Of a stretch of DNA of 64,000 nt, positions 54,546 through 62,974 are shown piece after piece. The stretch spans positions 682,001 to 746,000 of the forward strand of contig NZ_JBIPKE010000020.1 in assembly GCF_044005705.1 (NCBI RefSeq). The letters are read 5' to 3'. The DNA is from Marinoscillum luteum (GTDB lineage Bacteria; Bacteroidota; Bacteroidia; Cytophagales; Cyclobacteriaceae). The position numbers were made by a program, and so were the translations under genes. Below the pieces are notes generated by a model that did not search any database, had not been told where the DNA came from, and worked only from the letters and a program-made list of their open reading frames with translations. Within the stretch, counting starts at the first letter, position 1, and every line of letters starts with the position of its first letter.

Positions 54546-55301
54546 TCAATAGTAAAACCATAGCTTTATTGACAGAACCACTATCGTGGCAAGCAACAAT
54601 GCCTTAATCCATTTGTCACCCTTTTTGATAGAAAAAAGGCTTCCCAGCCATCCTCCCAATGAAGTCCCCACTGCCAGGGTCAATCCGTATCGCCACTGAA
54701 TCAAATCATTGTAAATGAAAACCATCACCACCGCCAGCGTGTACACAAATGCTACAATGACCTTGATGCTATTGATTCTTACCATGGGATAGTGGTGTAG
54801 CCTGTCCAGCACGAAAATGATAATAAAACCAACTCCCGCATGAATAAAACCACCATAAATCCCTATCAGAAAGAAAATCAATATCTCTACCCATGGGCTT
54901 CTTTTTTCACCTCCGGTGTGGATACTAATTGGCTTCCGAGCGGAATCAAACACAATCATCAACCCTACCGCCAACATGATGATTGACAAAATTCGGGTGA
55001 ACAACTCACCCCTGATATCAACTGCTAAAAACCCGCCCAACACCGCCCCTGGGATCGCTGCCAGTCCCAGGTAAATACTGTAGGGATAATCAATGATCCC
55101 GGCTCTTCTAAATTTATTTATGGCAAACACATTTTGCCAAAGGATTGCTATCCGGTTGGTGCCATTGGCCATGGCCGGCGGCAACCCCAGAAAGATCAAT
55201 AAGGGTAGGGTCAACATAGAACCTCCTCCTGCAACCACATTCAGGAATCCCGCGCCTATACCAGCAAGAACCAGGAGCAAATACTCAAATAAACTCATCA
55301 T
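54546..55301 (-). CDS. TauE/SafE-family permease
   Basis: A 251-residue inner-membrane protein with about eight helices. It carries the TauE/SafE signature repeated in both halves: GIGAGFLNVVAGGGSMLTLP (about 15-34) with NGTNRIAI, and GIYGGFIHAGVGFIIIFVLD in the second half. Family members export sulfite, sulfonates or other organic anions. It follows the SDR gene by 36 bp and ends at the PL6 remnant, so it is probably part of the alginate operon. Its role there is unclear. Transport of a small organic acid from uronate catabolism, or of a sulfur anion, are both open. Confidence 0.88.
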   Translation of the reverse strand: MMSLFEYLLLVLAGIGAGFLNVVAGGGSMLTLPLLIFLGLPPAMANGTNRIAILWQNVFAINKFRRAGIIDYPYSIYLGLAAIPGAVLGGFLAVDIRGELFTRILSIIMLAVGLMIVFDSARKPISIHTGGEKRSPWVEILIFFLIGIYGGFIHAGVGFIIIFVLDRLHHYPMVRINSIKVIVAFVYTLAVVMVFIYNDLIQWRYGLTLAVGTSLGGWLGSLFSIKKGDKWIKALLLATIVVLSIKLWFYY

Positions 55302-55337
55302 CCCTGCTCCGGTTCGCTAGCTACAATCCAATTTTCA

Positions 55338-56105
55338 TTATATTCCTAAGGCCTGACCACCACCCACTTGTATTGTCTCAGCAGTGATGAAAGATGCATC
55401 CTTACCTGCCAGAAAAGACACTACAGACGCTACTTCCTCAGGCTGACCCAATCGGCCTAGCATGATATTATTCTTCCACGAAGCAAATACCTCAGGTTTA
55501 GTCGATTTGATTTCAGAGTGAAATGGCGTATCGATTGTTCCAGGAGAAACAGCATTTACTCTGATTCCGTATTCAGCCAAATCTTTGGCCAACGCTCGTG
55601 TAATGGCATGAACTCCGGCTTTGGATGTACCATAAACGCCCGCTCCTGGTCCACCAGCATTCCACCCTGCGTTTGAGGTGTAATTGATGATTGAAGCATT
55701 TTCTCCTTTTTTCAAGTAAGGAATGGCTGCTCTCGAAGCAAAAAACACTGAATCCAGGTTTAAGGCCATCACAAATCGGTAAAACTCAGTGGTCATCTCT
55801 TCAAATCGAGATCTGCCTCCTAATCCACCAGCATTGTTTACCAGCACATCAATTTTACCGTACTTTTCACCAATTGCTTTAATATTTGAAGTTACTTCCT
55901 CGTCCTTTGTGACATCAAAGCCATAATATTCTGCGGTGATTCCCTCGCTGGCAAGTTCCTCTACTCTCTTCGCTCCTGCTTCATCTTCGATGCCATTTAG
56001 AACAACAGTAAACCCATCTTTACCTAATCTCTTGGCAACCTCGAAACCAATCCCTCCAGTTGCACCCGTTATTACTGCTACTTTATTTTCTCGTTTTTCT
56101 TCCAT
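55338..56105 (-). CDS. SDR-family oxidoreductase, probable DEH reductase
   Basis: A 255-residue short-chain dehydrogenase/reductase. The cofactor motif is VAVITGATGGIG (residues 9-20), followed by LVNNAGG, the catalytic S145 (INYTSNAGWN) and Y158/K162 (YGTSKAG), and the PG motif NAVSPGTIDTPFH. In alginate loci an SDR of this kind reduces 4-deoxy-L-erythro-5-hexoseulose uronate (DEH), the product of PL17 and KdgF, to 2-keto-3-deoxygluconate. The position between the uronate transporter and other alginate genes supports that, but specificity cannot be read from sequence. KdgK and KDPG aldolase genes are not in this window. Confidence 0.85.
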   Translation of the reverse strand: MEEKRENKVAVITGATGGIGFEVAKRLGKDGFTVVLNGIEDEAGAKRVEELASEGITAEYYGFDVTKDEEVTSNIKAIGEKYGKIDVLVNNAGGLGGRSRFEEMTTEFYRFVMALNLDSVFFASRAAIPYLKKGENASIINYTSNAGWNAGGPGAGVYGTSKAGVHAITRALAKDLAEYGIRVNAVSPGTIDTPFHSEIKSTKPEVFASWKNNIMLGRLGQPEEVASVVSFLAGKDASFITAETIQVGGGQALGI

Positions 56106-56132
56106 GTCTAATTATTCGTTTATTATTTATAT

Positions 56133-57392
56133 CTAATCAATTGGTTTAATTTCTTTCGCGAAAAAGTACACTGACGCTACTCCCAGTGGTACAAATACCG
56201 CGATCATGATAAAAATTGGTGTATAGGATATTTCTGAAATGATAGGAACCAGAAAGTTCATGATGATGACCGAAAAGACACCTACTGTACCACCCAAACC
56301 GGCCAATGATCCTACTGATTTCCCGCTGAACAGGTCACTTGGCATGGTCTGAATATTGCTAATGATAAACTGAAAGCCAAACAGTACGAAAGCTACAATT
56401 ACCACAAAAATCAGTGGACTATCCGCCAGAAGGATGGTCGCCAACAGTCCCAAAAACATGATCACTCCGCCTATGGTAATGGTCAGCTTTCTTGCCCGGT
56501 CTACAGATGCCCCATTGAGCATCAAACGTCCCGCAAAATAACCGCCAGACAAACTACCCAGCGCAGCTCCTACGTATGGCACCCAAGCGAAAAAACCTAT
56601 TTCTTTTACATTGAAGCCATAAGTCTCTGCCAGGTAAATGGGCATCCACCCTACAAACAACCACCAGATCGGCTCCACAAAAAACCTGGATATCAGCACA
56701 GCCCATGATTCACGATGGCTGAGTATTTGCCTCATTGACAAACCTTCTGCTGAAGGATTATTGTCCGCCTCTGATTGTCCTGCAAGTATGTATTTCTTCT
56801 CTTCTTCGGTAATCCATGGATGTTTATTTGGTTTGGCTTTATTCACGAGTACCCAGGGCAATACCCACAACAAACCAATGGCGCCAACCACGATGAAGGT
56901 GACTTTCCAACCAAAAGCAACCCAAAGGAGGGCAATCAAAGGTGGTGCGACTACAGATCCAAGGGCTGCTCCGGCGTTGAATATGCCCTGAGCCATGGCT
57001 CGTTCCTTTACAGGAAACCATTCGGCATTACTTTTCACAGCCCCAGGCCAGTTTCCAGCTTCTCCTAATCCCAATAGCACCCTGAAGGCAGAAAATGAGA
57101 ACAATCCTCTGGCCAGAGCATGCAGCATGGTGGCCACGCCCCACACCGAAATGGATACTATGAACCCAAGCCGTGTACCAATCTTGTCAAACATTCGACC
57201 AGATACTGATTGCCCTACTGCATAGGCTATCATGAATATATTCAGAATGAGCGCATAGTCATTTTTCGACATGCCCAGATCTTCTGAAATACTCGGCCAC
57301 ATAATGCTCAGCGCCGACCGATCAATGTAATTGATTACGGTAGCCAGACATATCAGTCCAATGATCCACCACCTAAGTCCCTTAACCTTCAT
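56133..57392 (-). CDS. MFS transporter, hexuronate (ExuT-like) type
   Basis: A 419-residue major facilitator with about twelve helices. The N-terminal motif VINYIDRSALSIMWPSI and the loop GRMFDKIGTRLGF fit the anion:cation symporter (ACS) branch that includes hexuronate, glucarate and galactonate importers. RVLLGLGEAGNWPGAVKSNAEWFP is a strongly typical ACS stretch. In alginate loci this transporter brings unsaturated uronate or DEH into the cytoplasm. It lies 24 bp downstream of the kdgF-like gene, in the same probable operon, and 27 bp before the SDR gene. Confidence 0.92.
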   Translation of the reverse strand: MKVKGLRWWIIGLICLATVINYIDRSALSIMWPSISEDLGMSKNDYALILNIFMIAYAVGQSVSGRMFDKIGTRLGFIVSISVWGVATMLHALARGLFSFSAFRVLLGLGEAGNWPGAVKSNAEWFPVKERAMAQGIFNAGAALGSVVAPPLIALLWVAFGWKVTFIVVGAIGLLWVLPWVLVNKAKPNKHPWITEEEKKYILAGQSEADNNPSAEGLSMRQILSHRESWAVLISRFFVEPIWWLFVGWMPIYLAETYGFNVKEIGFFAWVPYVGAALGSLSGGYFAGRLMLNGASVDRARKLTITIGGVIMFLGLLATILLADSPLIFVVIVAFVLFGFQFIISNIQTMPSDLFSGKSVGSLAGLGGTVGVFSVIIMNFLVPIISEISYTPIFIMIAVFVPLGVASVYFFAKEIKPID

Positions 57393-57416
57393 CTTATCCT
57401 TTGTTATGTGTCTATT

Positions 57417-57788
57417 TTATTTATTACCGAAGTACGAAACCCCCGACCCGTCGAGAAAGTCTTCTCTCACCGGACTGAAAGTATCAATCAACATTCCCGC
57501 CTCCAGACAGACCGCACTATGAAGGAGGTTAGGTTCGATGTACACGCCATCGCCTCCGCTAACTATCTGTTTCACGCCATCGATCACAAACTCGAACTTG
57601 CCAGAAACGCAGTAGGTCGTCTGGGTATGAAAGTGCTGATGAGGTGAGCCTTCGGCTCCCTTTTCAAACTTCACTTGTACCATCATGATCTGATTATCCC
57701 AGCCCAGCATCTTTCGAGAGACGCCACCGCCAAGCTCTTCCCATTCCATCTCCTTGGTTAAAATGTATTTTTCGCTTTTTCTTCCCAT
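57417..57788 (-). CDS. kdgF: KdgF-type cupin (unsaturated uronate ring-opening)
   Basis: A 123-residue cytoplasmic cupin. KdgF converts unsaturated monouronates to the linear ketone form (DEH from alginate). The metal-binding set is visible in SPHQHFHTQTTY (H50, H52, Q56 as likely ligands) and a later histidine, H90, in EPNLLHSA, the usual KdgF arrangement. The length is also typical. It sits 7 bp after the PL17 oligoalginate lyase that makes its substrate, and before the uronate transporter and the SDR, so the four genes form a complete route from oligoalginate to a reduced keto-sugar acid. Confidence 0.92.
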   Translation of the reverse strand: MGRKSEKYILTKEMEWEELGGGVSRKMLGWDNQIMMVQVKFEKGAEGSPHQHFHTQTTYCVSGKFEFVIDGVKQIVSGGDGVYIEPNLLHSAVCLEAGMLIDTFSPVREDFLDGSGVSYFGNK

Positions 57789-57795
57789 TTCTCAA

Positions 57796-60021
57796 TTATT
57801 TTATTTTCTTAAATTCATAAACTCCTTGCCACGTGCACTGTCCTTTGGCTGATTTCACAGCATGCTGACTTGATTCGCTTTCATCTTTGAGTGAAAAGGC
57901 CAGTTGGTATTCCTCACCACTGTTCAATTGAAATCGAACCACAACATATTCTGCTGATTGATGCAGCACTTTTAAATCTGCAATGGAAGTGAACAGGTTT
58001 AAAGGACGTTCAGTAGAGTAATCGTAACTCCCATGTATTTCATATAAGCTGGCAAAAACGGTATTGCCTCCTGTCCTGCGGTGAATAATACCCGGGTCAC
58101 GTCGCAGGTTAAAATTAGGATCATTGGCACCTATCCTCGTCATTATCATTTGGTCACCTGATTGAATGACGGAGGTTAGGGTATAGAATCTCTTCTTATT
58201 AAACCATGTCATGCTATACAAGTCTCCCGTGAGGTCTGCTTGCGCTTCAGCCCATAAGTGCTGGTACCCGGACTCTTTGCCCATTGGGGTCAGGTCATTG
58301 TTAGTCTGAAGTTGCTGATTTGAGGACATGAATTCACCCACATAATAAAGTGGTAAATCATACCTGGTTTCTGCTGGCGCCTGTACCGATAATAAATCTA
58401 TCACCAATGGGTGCTCTAGTTCCTCAAGATCAACCATAGCCATGGTCCGATGCATCTCAACATCATCATAGGCCTTGGTTTCTCTGGCACTTACAATCCG
58501 AACGCTTTCACCGGCAGCTAAATAATAAGGAGTGCCAGACGTCTTATCGGCTTCCTTAACCTTGCCATCAAAATGCGAATCCTTATTCACTACCAGGGCA
58601 TTGTGGGCAACAGTCTCCTTAGCCCAGCTGTGATTTTCTTTGAGGTATCCACCCCCATCCTTATGTTCAATATTAACCCAACGAGCTGAGCCATAGTCCT
58701 GAATGACCTCACCAGTCTCATCATAAAGCATAAACCCCAGCCGATCGAAATGTCCGTGTCCCATTCCATGCTTGGCATACTTCATCACCAGTGTAAGGTC
58801 ACCCCCTCTGAGGATACCAATAGCACCCTCATATCCATTGGCGCCATCGCTGAGCTCAATACTTGGTTTAATAAATGGCATGGCAAGCCCCTCCCCGATG
58901 GCCTTAGCCGCATCAAATCCGGCATCATTGAGCGGAACTCTACCTTGAGAAGCTATGACCGACAATAAGCTGGGGTCCTGTGAACCATAGTGATAAGCCA
59001 TGCTCACGGCATTCACAAGCTCACGCGATGCCAGCGACATACCTTTCTGTGAGTCATTGATCGGGAAAAATTCACCCGCGGAATTAGTTTGATTAAGCAG
59101 GGCGTAGACCCCCTTGATCAATACAGAATCCTTATAGGCCAGAATCTTGAGATCTGGGCGTTTATTAGACAAACCCTCCGCAAAGATCAAAAATGGGTAC
59201 ATGGCGTATCGCTGGTAATAGGGGCCCTCTGTATAATATCCATCAGGAGAGAACGCATGGTTGATTTGTGCCAGGAAACCCATTTCTTGATCTTGCGAAA
59301 TAATGCTTCCACCATCATTGTCCACAGCGCCGGCTTTTACCGATACTGATCTTGCTCCGTACAATGCCCGATCGACCAATTCCTGATCATCGATGACCAA
59401 TCCGATCATCCCTACGGCAGCATTACCCCATGTACTATGATTGTGAATTCGATTAAAAAATTGCGGCGTTTCTATAGAAAGAAAATCAGCCATCGGCTTG
59501 AAAAGGCCGCCATTGAGTGCCTGACGATCTTCCTCAGAAAGCCACTCATATATACAATCGTAAGCCTGACTCACATAGACCAGCCAGTTTGCATCGTTGA
59601 GGCATTGCCAGAATAACTTTCCTCTGGCATAGGAGCGCTCAGCAGGATGTCGATCTAAATTAGGATATAGATCCAGATAGGCATACAACATGTCCTTGAT
59701 ATAAACAGAATATCGCTCATCCCCGGTGATCTGGAATAACACACCCGCTTTCTGTAAGGTGAAAAAGTTAGTCTTGTGTTGTTCATGTGTATATCCACCA
59801 GCTAAATCTTTGGGTACAGGTACATCTATCCCTTTCTCGATCTCCGCATCTACTTCAAGTTGTACAGTAGCCAGTGTCTGGTCAAATAAAGCCACCTGAC
59901 CAAGCCCCTGACGAATTTCTTTGATTCCGTCTTTCGTCAAAATCAAGGATGGGCTCGTTTGCCCATCCGATTTTGACAGTATGAAGAAGAAAACAATTGT
60001 TATGTAAATTTTAAATCTCAC
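57796..60021 (-). CDS. PL17 oligoalginate lyase
   Basis: A 741-residue exolytic lyase that releases monomers from oligoalginate. A signal peptide (to about GQ21) sends it to the periplasm. An alpha/alpha-barrel (alginate lyase domain, about 70-370) has FNRIHNHSTWGNAAVG (N194 and H195 match the catalytic Asn/His of Alg17c-type enzymes) and DGYYTEGPYYQRYAMYPF, which holds the tyrosine used as acid. The heparinase II/III-like C-terminal domain (about 390-740) contains KHGMGHGHFDRLGF and ETVAHNALVVNKDSHF, contributing metal and substrate contacts. It is the first enzyme gene after the GntR regulator, 99 bp downstream. Confidence 0.95.
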   Translation of the reverse strand: MRFKIYITIVFFFILSKSDGQTSPSLILTKDGIKEIRQGLGQVALFDQTLATVQLEVDAEIEKGIDVPVPKDLAGGYTHEQHKTNFFTLQKAGVLFQITGDERYSVYIKDMLYAYLDLYPNLDRHPAERSYARGKLFWQCLNDANWLVYVSQAYDCIYEWLSEEDRQALNGGLFKPMADFLSIETPQFFNRIHNHSTWGNAAVGMIGLVIDDQELVDRALYGARSVSVKAGAVDNDGGSIISQDQEMGFLAQINHAFSPDGYYTEGPYYQRYAMYPFLIFAEGLSNKRPDLKILAYKDSVLIKGVYALLNQTNSAGEFFPINDSQKGMSLASRELVNAVSMAYHYGSQDPSLLSVIASQGRVPLNDAGFDAAKAIGEGLAMPFIKPSIELSDGANGYEGAIGILRGGDLTLVMKYAKHGMGHGHFDRLGFMLYDETGEVIQDYGSARWVNIEHKDGGGYLKENHSWAKETVAHNALVVNKDSHFDGKVKEADKTSGTPYYLAAGESVRIVSARETKAYDDVEMHRTMAMVDLEELEHPLVIDLLSVQAPAETRYDLPLYYVGEFMSSNQQLQTNNDLTPMGKESGYQHLWAEAQADLTGDLYSMTWFNKKRFYTLTSVIQSGDQMIMTRIGANDPNFNLRRDPGIIHRRTGGNTVFASLYEIHGSYDYSTERPLNLFTSIADLKVLHQSAEYVVVRFQLNSGEEYQLAFSLKDESESSQHAVKSAKGQCTWQGVYEFKKIK

Positions 60022-60120
60022 TATCTATTTAGTTACTTCAATGTTTTTGCCCCCATGATGGTAGAAGCAAACACTCATCAGGAACACCTGAATCACGAGT
60101 ACCGGGCTACACCACCCTGA

Positions 60121-60858
60121 TCAACTCTTTTTAGTTTTTCCGTTGATGAACCCACTCTGCTCCAATGAAAAACTCAAAATATCTTGTAAGTGGTGTTCCA
60201 TGGTTTCAGAGGCCAATTCCGGATTTCTACTTTCTATGTGCTCAAATATTTGGTAGTGTTCTTCCAAAGCACATACTGGCCTGTCTCCACCACATATATT
60301 GTTCTCCTTGAAATGTGTGAGTATGTCTGGAGATATAATCAACATCAGAGATTTAAGAGCGGTATTGTTACTCGCCTCGGCAATCTTCAAATGAAACATT
60401 AAATCATGCTCAACAGTATCCGCTCCTTTTGAGACGGCCTTTTCATAGTCACTCAGTGCTTTCGACATATGAATAAGATCAGCATCCGAACGGCGCATTG
60501 CAGCGAACTTGGCTGAGTTAACTTCAAGCAAAACCCTGGTCTCCACCAAAGCACGGAAATCATTAGCTTCTAACTTTAGTACATCCGAAATAAGACCTTC
60601 CAGAGCTGTAATCCCCATTCCGCCTACTACCGTTCCGCTCTGAGGCAAAGTCTTCAGAATACCGTAAAACTCTAGCTTCTTTATCGCATCTCTTAAGTGG
60701 GTACGACCTACTCCAAGTTTCTCGCAAAGCTTACGCTCTGGAGGGAGTCGGTCCCCGGGTTTCAGCTGACCAGACGTAATCAATTCCTTGATTTGATTGA
60801 TGATCTTATCAACTGGGGTTTCAATTTTAATACGACTAAAGTTGCTAAGTATTTCCAT
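60121..60858 (-). CDS. GntR/FadR-family transcriptional regulator
   Basis: A 245-residue repressor-type protein. A winged helix-turn-helix (about 15-85) shows SGQLKPGDRLPPERKLCEKL and VGRTHLRDAIKKLEFYGIL, typical of GntR. The FCD ligand-binding domain (about 95-240) has EHDLMFHLKIAEASNN and the metal-site histidine pattern DILTHF and EHIESRNPELASETMEHHL. FCD regulators commonly respond to sugar acids. Being first in the run of alginate catabolic genes and having two TTGGT-NN-ACCAA palindromes upstream, it probably controls itself and the PL17/KdgF/MFS/SDR genes, with a uronate or 2-keto-3-deoxygluconate as effector. Confidence 0.92.
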   Translation of the reverse strand: MEILSNFSRIKIETPVDKIINQIKELITSGQLKPGDRLPPERKLCEKLGVGRTHLRDAIKKLEFYGILKTLPQSGTVVGGMGITALEGLISDVLKLEANDFRALVETRVLLEVNSAKFAAMRRSDADLIHMSKALSDYEKAVSKGADTVEHDLMFHLKIAEASNNTALKSLMLIISPDILTHFKENNICGGDRPVCALEEHYQIFEHIESRNPELASETMEHHLQDILSFSLEQSGFINGKTKKS

Positions 60859-60882
60859 AATAAGTAATCGGTTGTACCCAAC

Positions 60883-60898
60883 AATTGGTCGACCAATT
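60883..60898. promoter_or_regulatory. GntR/FadR-type operator, proximal
   Basis: AATTGGTCGACCAATT is a perfect 16-bp palindrome containing TTGGT-CG-ACCAA, the pattern bound by FadR-type GntR proteins such as UxuR/ExuR relatives. It lies 25 bp upstream of the GntR start codon, a position suited to autoregulation. Confidence 0.65.
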
Positions 60899-61078
60899 TA
60901 GAGCGTCACAATTGCAGGTCAAAATAATTGAACAAAATATTTCCCATAGTCTGATTAGCCCCCAGCTCCTAAAAACACACGATTAAACAAAGAAGTCAAA
61001 ACTCCTTTTTACTCTTTCATTATCAGATCATTAAGCCAAATAACTTAACGAACTCGATCGATATATTCCTCCTCAATA

Positions 61079-61092
61079 TTTGGTTAACCAAA
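61079..61092. promoter_or_regulatory. GntR/FadR-type operator, distal
   Basis: TTTGGTTAACCAAA is a perfect 14-bp palindrome sharing the TTGGT-NN-ACCAA core with the proximal site, 195 bp further from the gene. Two sites at this distance could allow looping or control of a start site further upstream. Confidence 0.6.
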
Positions 61093-61257
61093 CATTGGAT
61101 GGCTAGTGACTACATTGCGCAAACTTACCAAAAGTACTTCGATTCCGCATCACAGATCTCAATCTTGAACCTTCCATACTCAGATACCAACCAACTTCAT
61201 CATTCCTGTTTTTTGTTACTATTCTCTGGTACCATGTGGTTTTCAAAATTGAATTCT

Positions 61258-61292
61258 TAAAAGAGACCACCACCTTCTGATGGCCTCTTTTA
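61258..61292 (-). terminator. Rho-independent terminator after SusD
   Basis: The minus strand reads an interrupted stem TAAAAGAG-(mismatch)-CCA / TGG-(mismatch)-CTCTTTTA ending in a T-run, about 20 bp after the SusD stop. The A/T flanks are symmetrical, so it could also work in the other direction. Confidence 0.7.
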
Positions 61293-61311
61293 GTTATCAA
61301 TGCTCTATGTG

Positions 61312-62928
61312 TTACAATCCTTCGTAGCCCACATTTTGCTTAAGTCCTTCCAGTAAATCCACATCTACGTAGTACTTAGGCCATAGGTAATCCACATTAG
61401 GATCAAAATCTCTATTCTCAAGAGCAGGTGCAGCACCACTGTATACGTTACCCATTTTTCTGCGCACAATATCATACCATCTCACGCCCTCAAAAGCCAG
61501 CTCTAATCTGCGCTCTTCCATCACATCCTGAACTGTCACAGCACCTGTAATGTCGGCTGGAACAGGACTTGGGGGATACTTGCTATCACCAGCACCGGCT
61601 GCATTTCTTGCACGCGCCCGTACTCTATTGATATATTCTACAGCCGCTCCGTTGTTACCCAATTCTACGGCCGCCTCTGCTGCTATTAAGAGCACTTCAG
61701 CATAGCGTAAAATGATTTGCTTAGAATTAGAATCCCTTAAACTTGCTCCCTGAGGTGTGCTTGTCCTTAAACCAGCTTCTCCTACAGCTCTGAAGTATTT
61801 TGCAATGTGTGGTCTTGCAACATTTTGACTAATTCCATCCCACTCGGTAAATCGGTAATCTGGCTCACCCAGATAGGTAATGGCAGTATCCAAGCTCACA
61901 GCTTTACGATAATCCCTGCCATCCCAGGTATTGTACACACTGAGCTCCGGCACGGCTACACTCCATCCAAAAGCATCTGAATTAAGCGCTGCAAACCTTT
62001 CGTCACCACGAGGACCTGTAACAGAGGTTACCTGATCTGTACCCGCATTAGATCCTCCCAGTTCTCCCGGGGTGATGTTATGATTGTCATTAGCTATGAA
62101 AGTGATATTGAACAGGATCTCAGAAGAAGCGAAATCAGGTGCGAAAATATCATAGAAATTATTATCTAAAGCCACACCATACTTGCCTTCATTATCGATC
62201 ACGTGTTTGGCATTGTCAAAAGCATTTTGCCAATCATCAGTTTGTGCCGCCTCAGAGGTAGCTCTGGTCATGTAAACTGACGCCTGCATGCCATAAGCTG
62301 CCGCTTTACCCGGATGAGATCTATCTACTGGAATATCTGCCAGCCATTCCTTGGCAAAATCCAGGTCCGCAATTATCCCCTCATAGATATCTGATACAGA
62401 AGACTGTTGAACGGCATATGGATCGTCTATTGGCTGACCATCCATGTAGATGATTTCACCAAATAGTCGCACATATACAAAATGTACATAAGCACGCAGG
62501 AAGTATGCCTGTGCCGCAACTGCATTGATTTCTGCTTCTGATCCGTCTACATTATCCTTAGCATTAATCACCTCATTGGCAGCTGCCAGGGCTCTATATC
62601 CCACGGTCCAAAATGCATTTACCAGGCCATTGTCCTGTTCCATTTGCATGAGATCGCAGGCATGTCGTCTGGTAGGGGTACTTGGATCTCCAATACCCAC
62701 CATGTCCGAACGCAACAGAAGTGCTAGAGTCAATTTACGTCCGTGAAAATCCTCACGTGCAAGTTGGCCATAGGCCCCATTAACTCCGGCTTTTAACTCC
62801 TTCACTGATACAAAGAGACCCTCAGGACTTAATGTCCCCACTGGTCGCTCTTCCAAATCTTCACATGACATGGTTGAAAACACCATGATCAGCGCGAATA
62901 ATATTGAGTTTAAATATGTTCTTTTCAT
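61312..62928 (-). CDS. SusD/RagB-family lipoprotein (alginate locus)
   Basis: A 538-residue SusD-like lipoprotein (MVFSTMSCEDL). SusD features include LKAGVNGAYGQLAREDFHGR, QAYFLRAYVHFVYVRLFGEI, ILRYAEVLLIAAEAAVELGN, INRVRARARNAAGAG and ERRLELAFEGVRWYDIVRRK. It follows SusC by 46 bp and is followed by a terminator. By context it binds alginate oligosaccharides at the cell surface, since the following genes are alginate lyases and uronate enzymes. Confidence 0.94.
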   Translation of the reverse strand: MKRTYLNSILFALIMVFSTMSCEDLEERPVGTLSPEGLFVSVKELKAGVNGAYGQLAREDFHGRKLTLALLLRSDMVGIGDPSTPTRRHACDLMQMEQDNGLVNAFWTVGYRALAAANEVINAKDNVDGSEAEINAVAAQAYFLRAYVHFVYVRLFGEIIYMDGQPIDDPYAVQQSSVSDIYEGIIADLDFAKEWLADIPVDRSHPGKAAAYGMQASVYMTRATSEAAQTDDWQNAFDNAKHVIDNEGKYGVALDNNFYDIFAPDFASSEILFNITFIANDNHNITPGELGGSNAGTDQVTSVTGPRGDERFAALNSDAFGWSVAVPELSVYNTWDGRDYRKAVSLDTAITYLGEPDYRFTEWDGISQNVARPHIAKYFRAVGEAGLRTSTPQGASLRDSNSKQIILRYAEVLLIAAEAAVELGNNGAAVEYINRVRARARNAAGAGDSKYPPSPVPADITGAVTVQDVMEERRLELAFEGVRWYDIVRRKMGNVYSGAAPALENRDFDPNVDYLWPKYYVDVDLLEGLKQNVGYEGL

Positions 62929-62974
62929 TATCTTTTTTATTTAGAAACTGACAAATAAAACAACTGTCAATTGT

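Larger units (their letters stand above)
60859..61311. other. 453-bp regulatory interval between SusD and the GntR gene
   Basis: Contains a terminator just after SusD (61258-61292) and two perfect palindromes of the same pattern (60883-60898 and 61079-61092). The layout says the SusC/SusD transcript ends here and the GntR-PL17 unit starts from its own promoter, probably under operator control. No gene was recognised in the interval. Confidence 0.65.
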
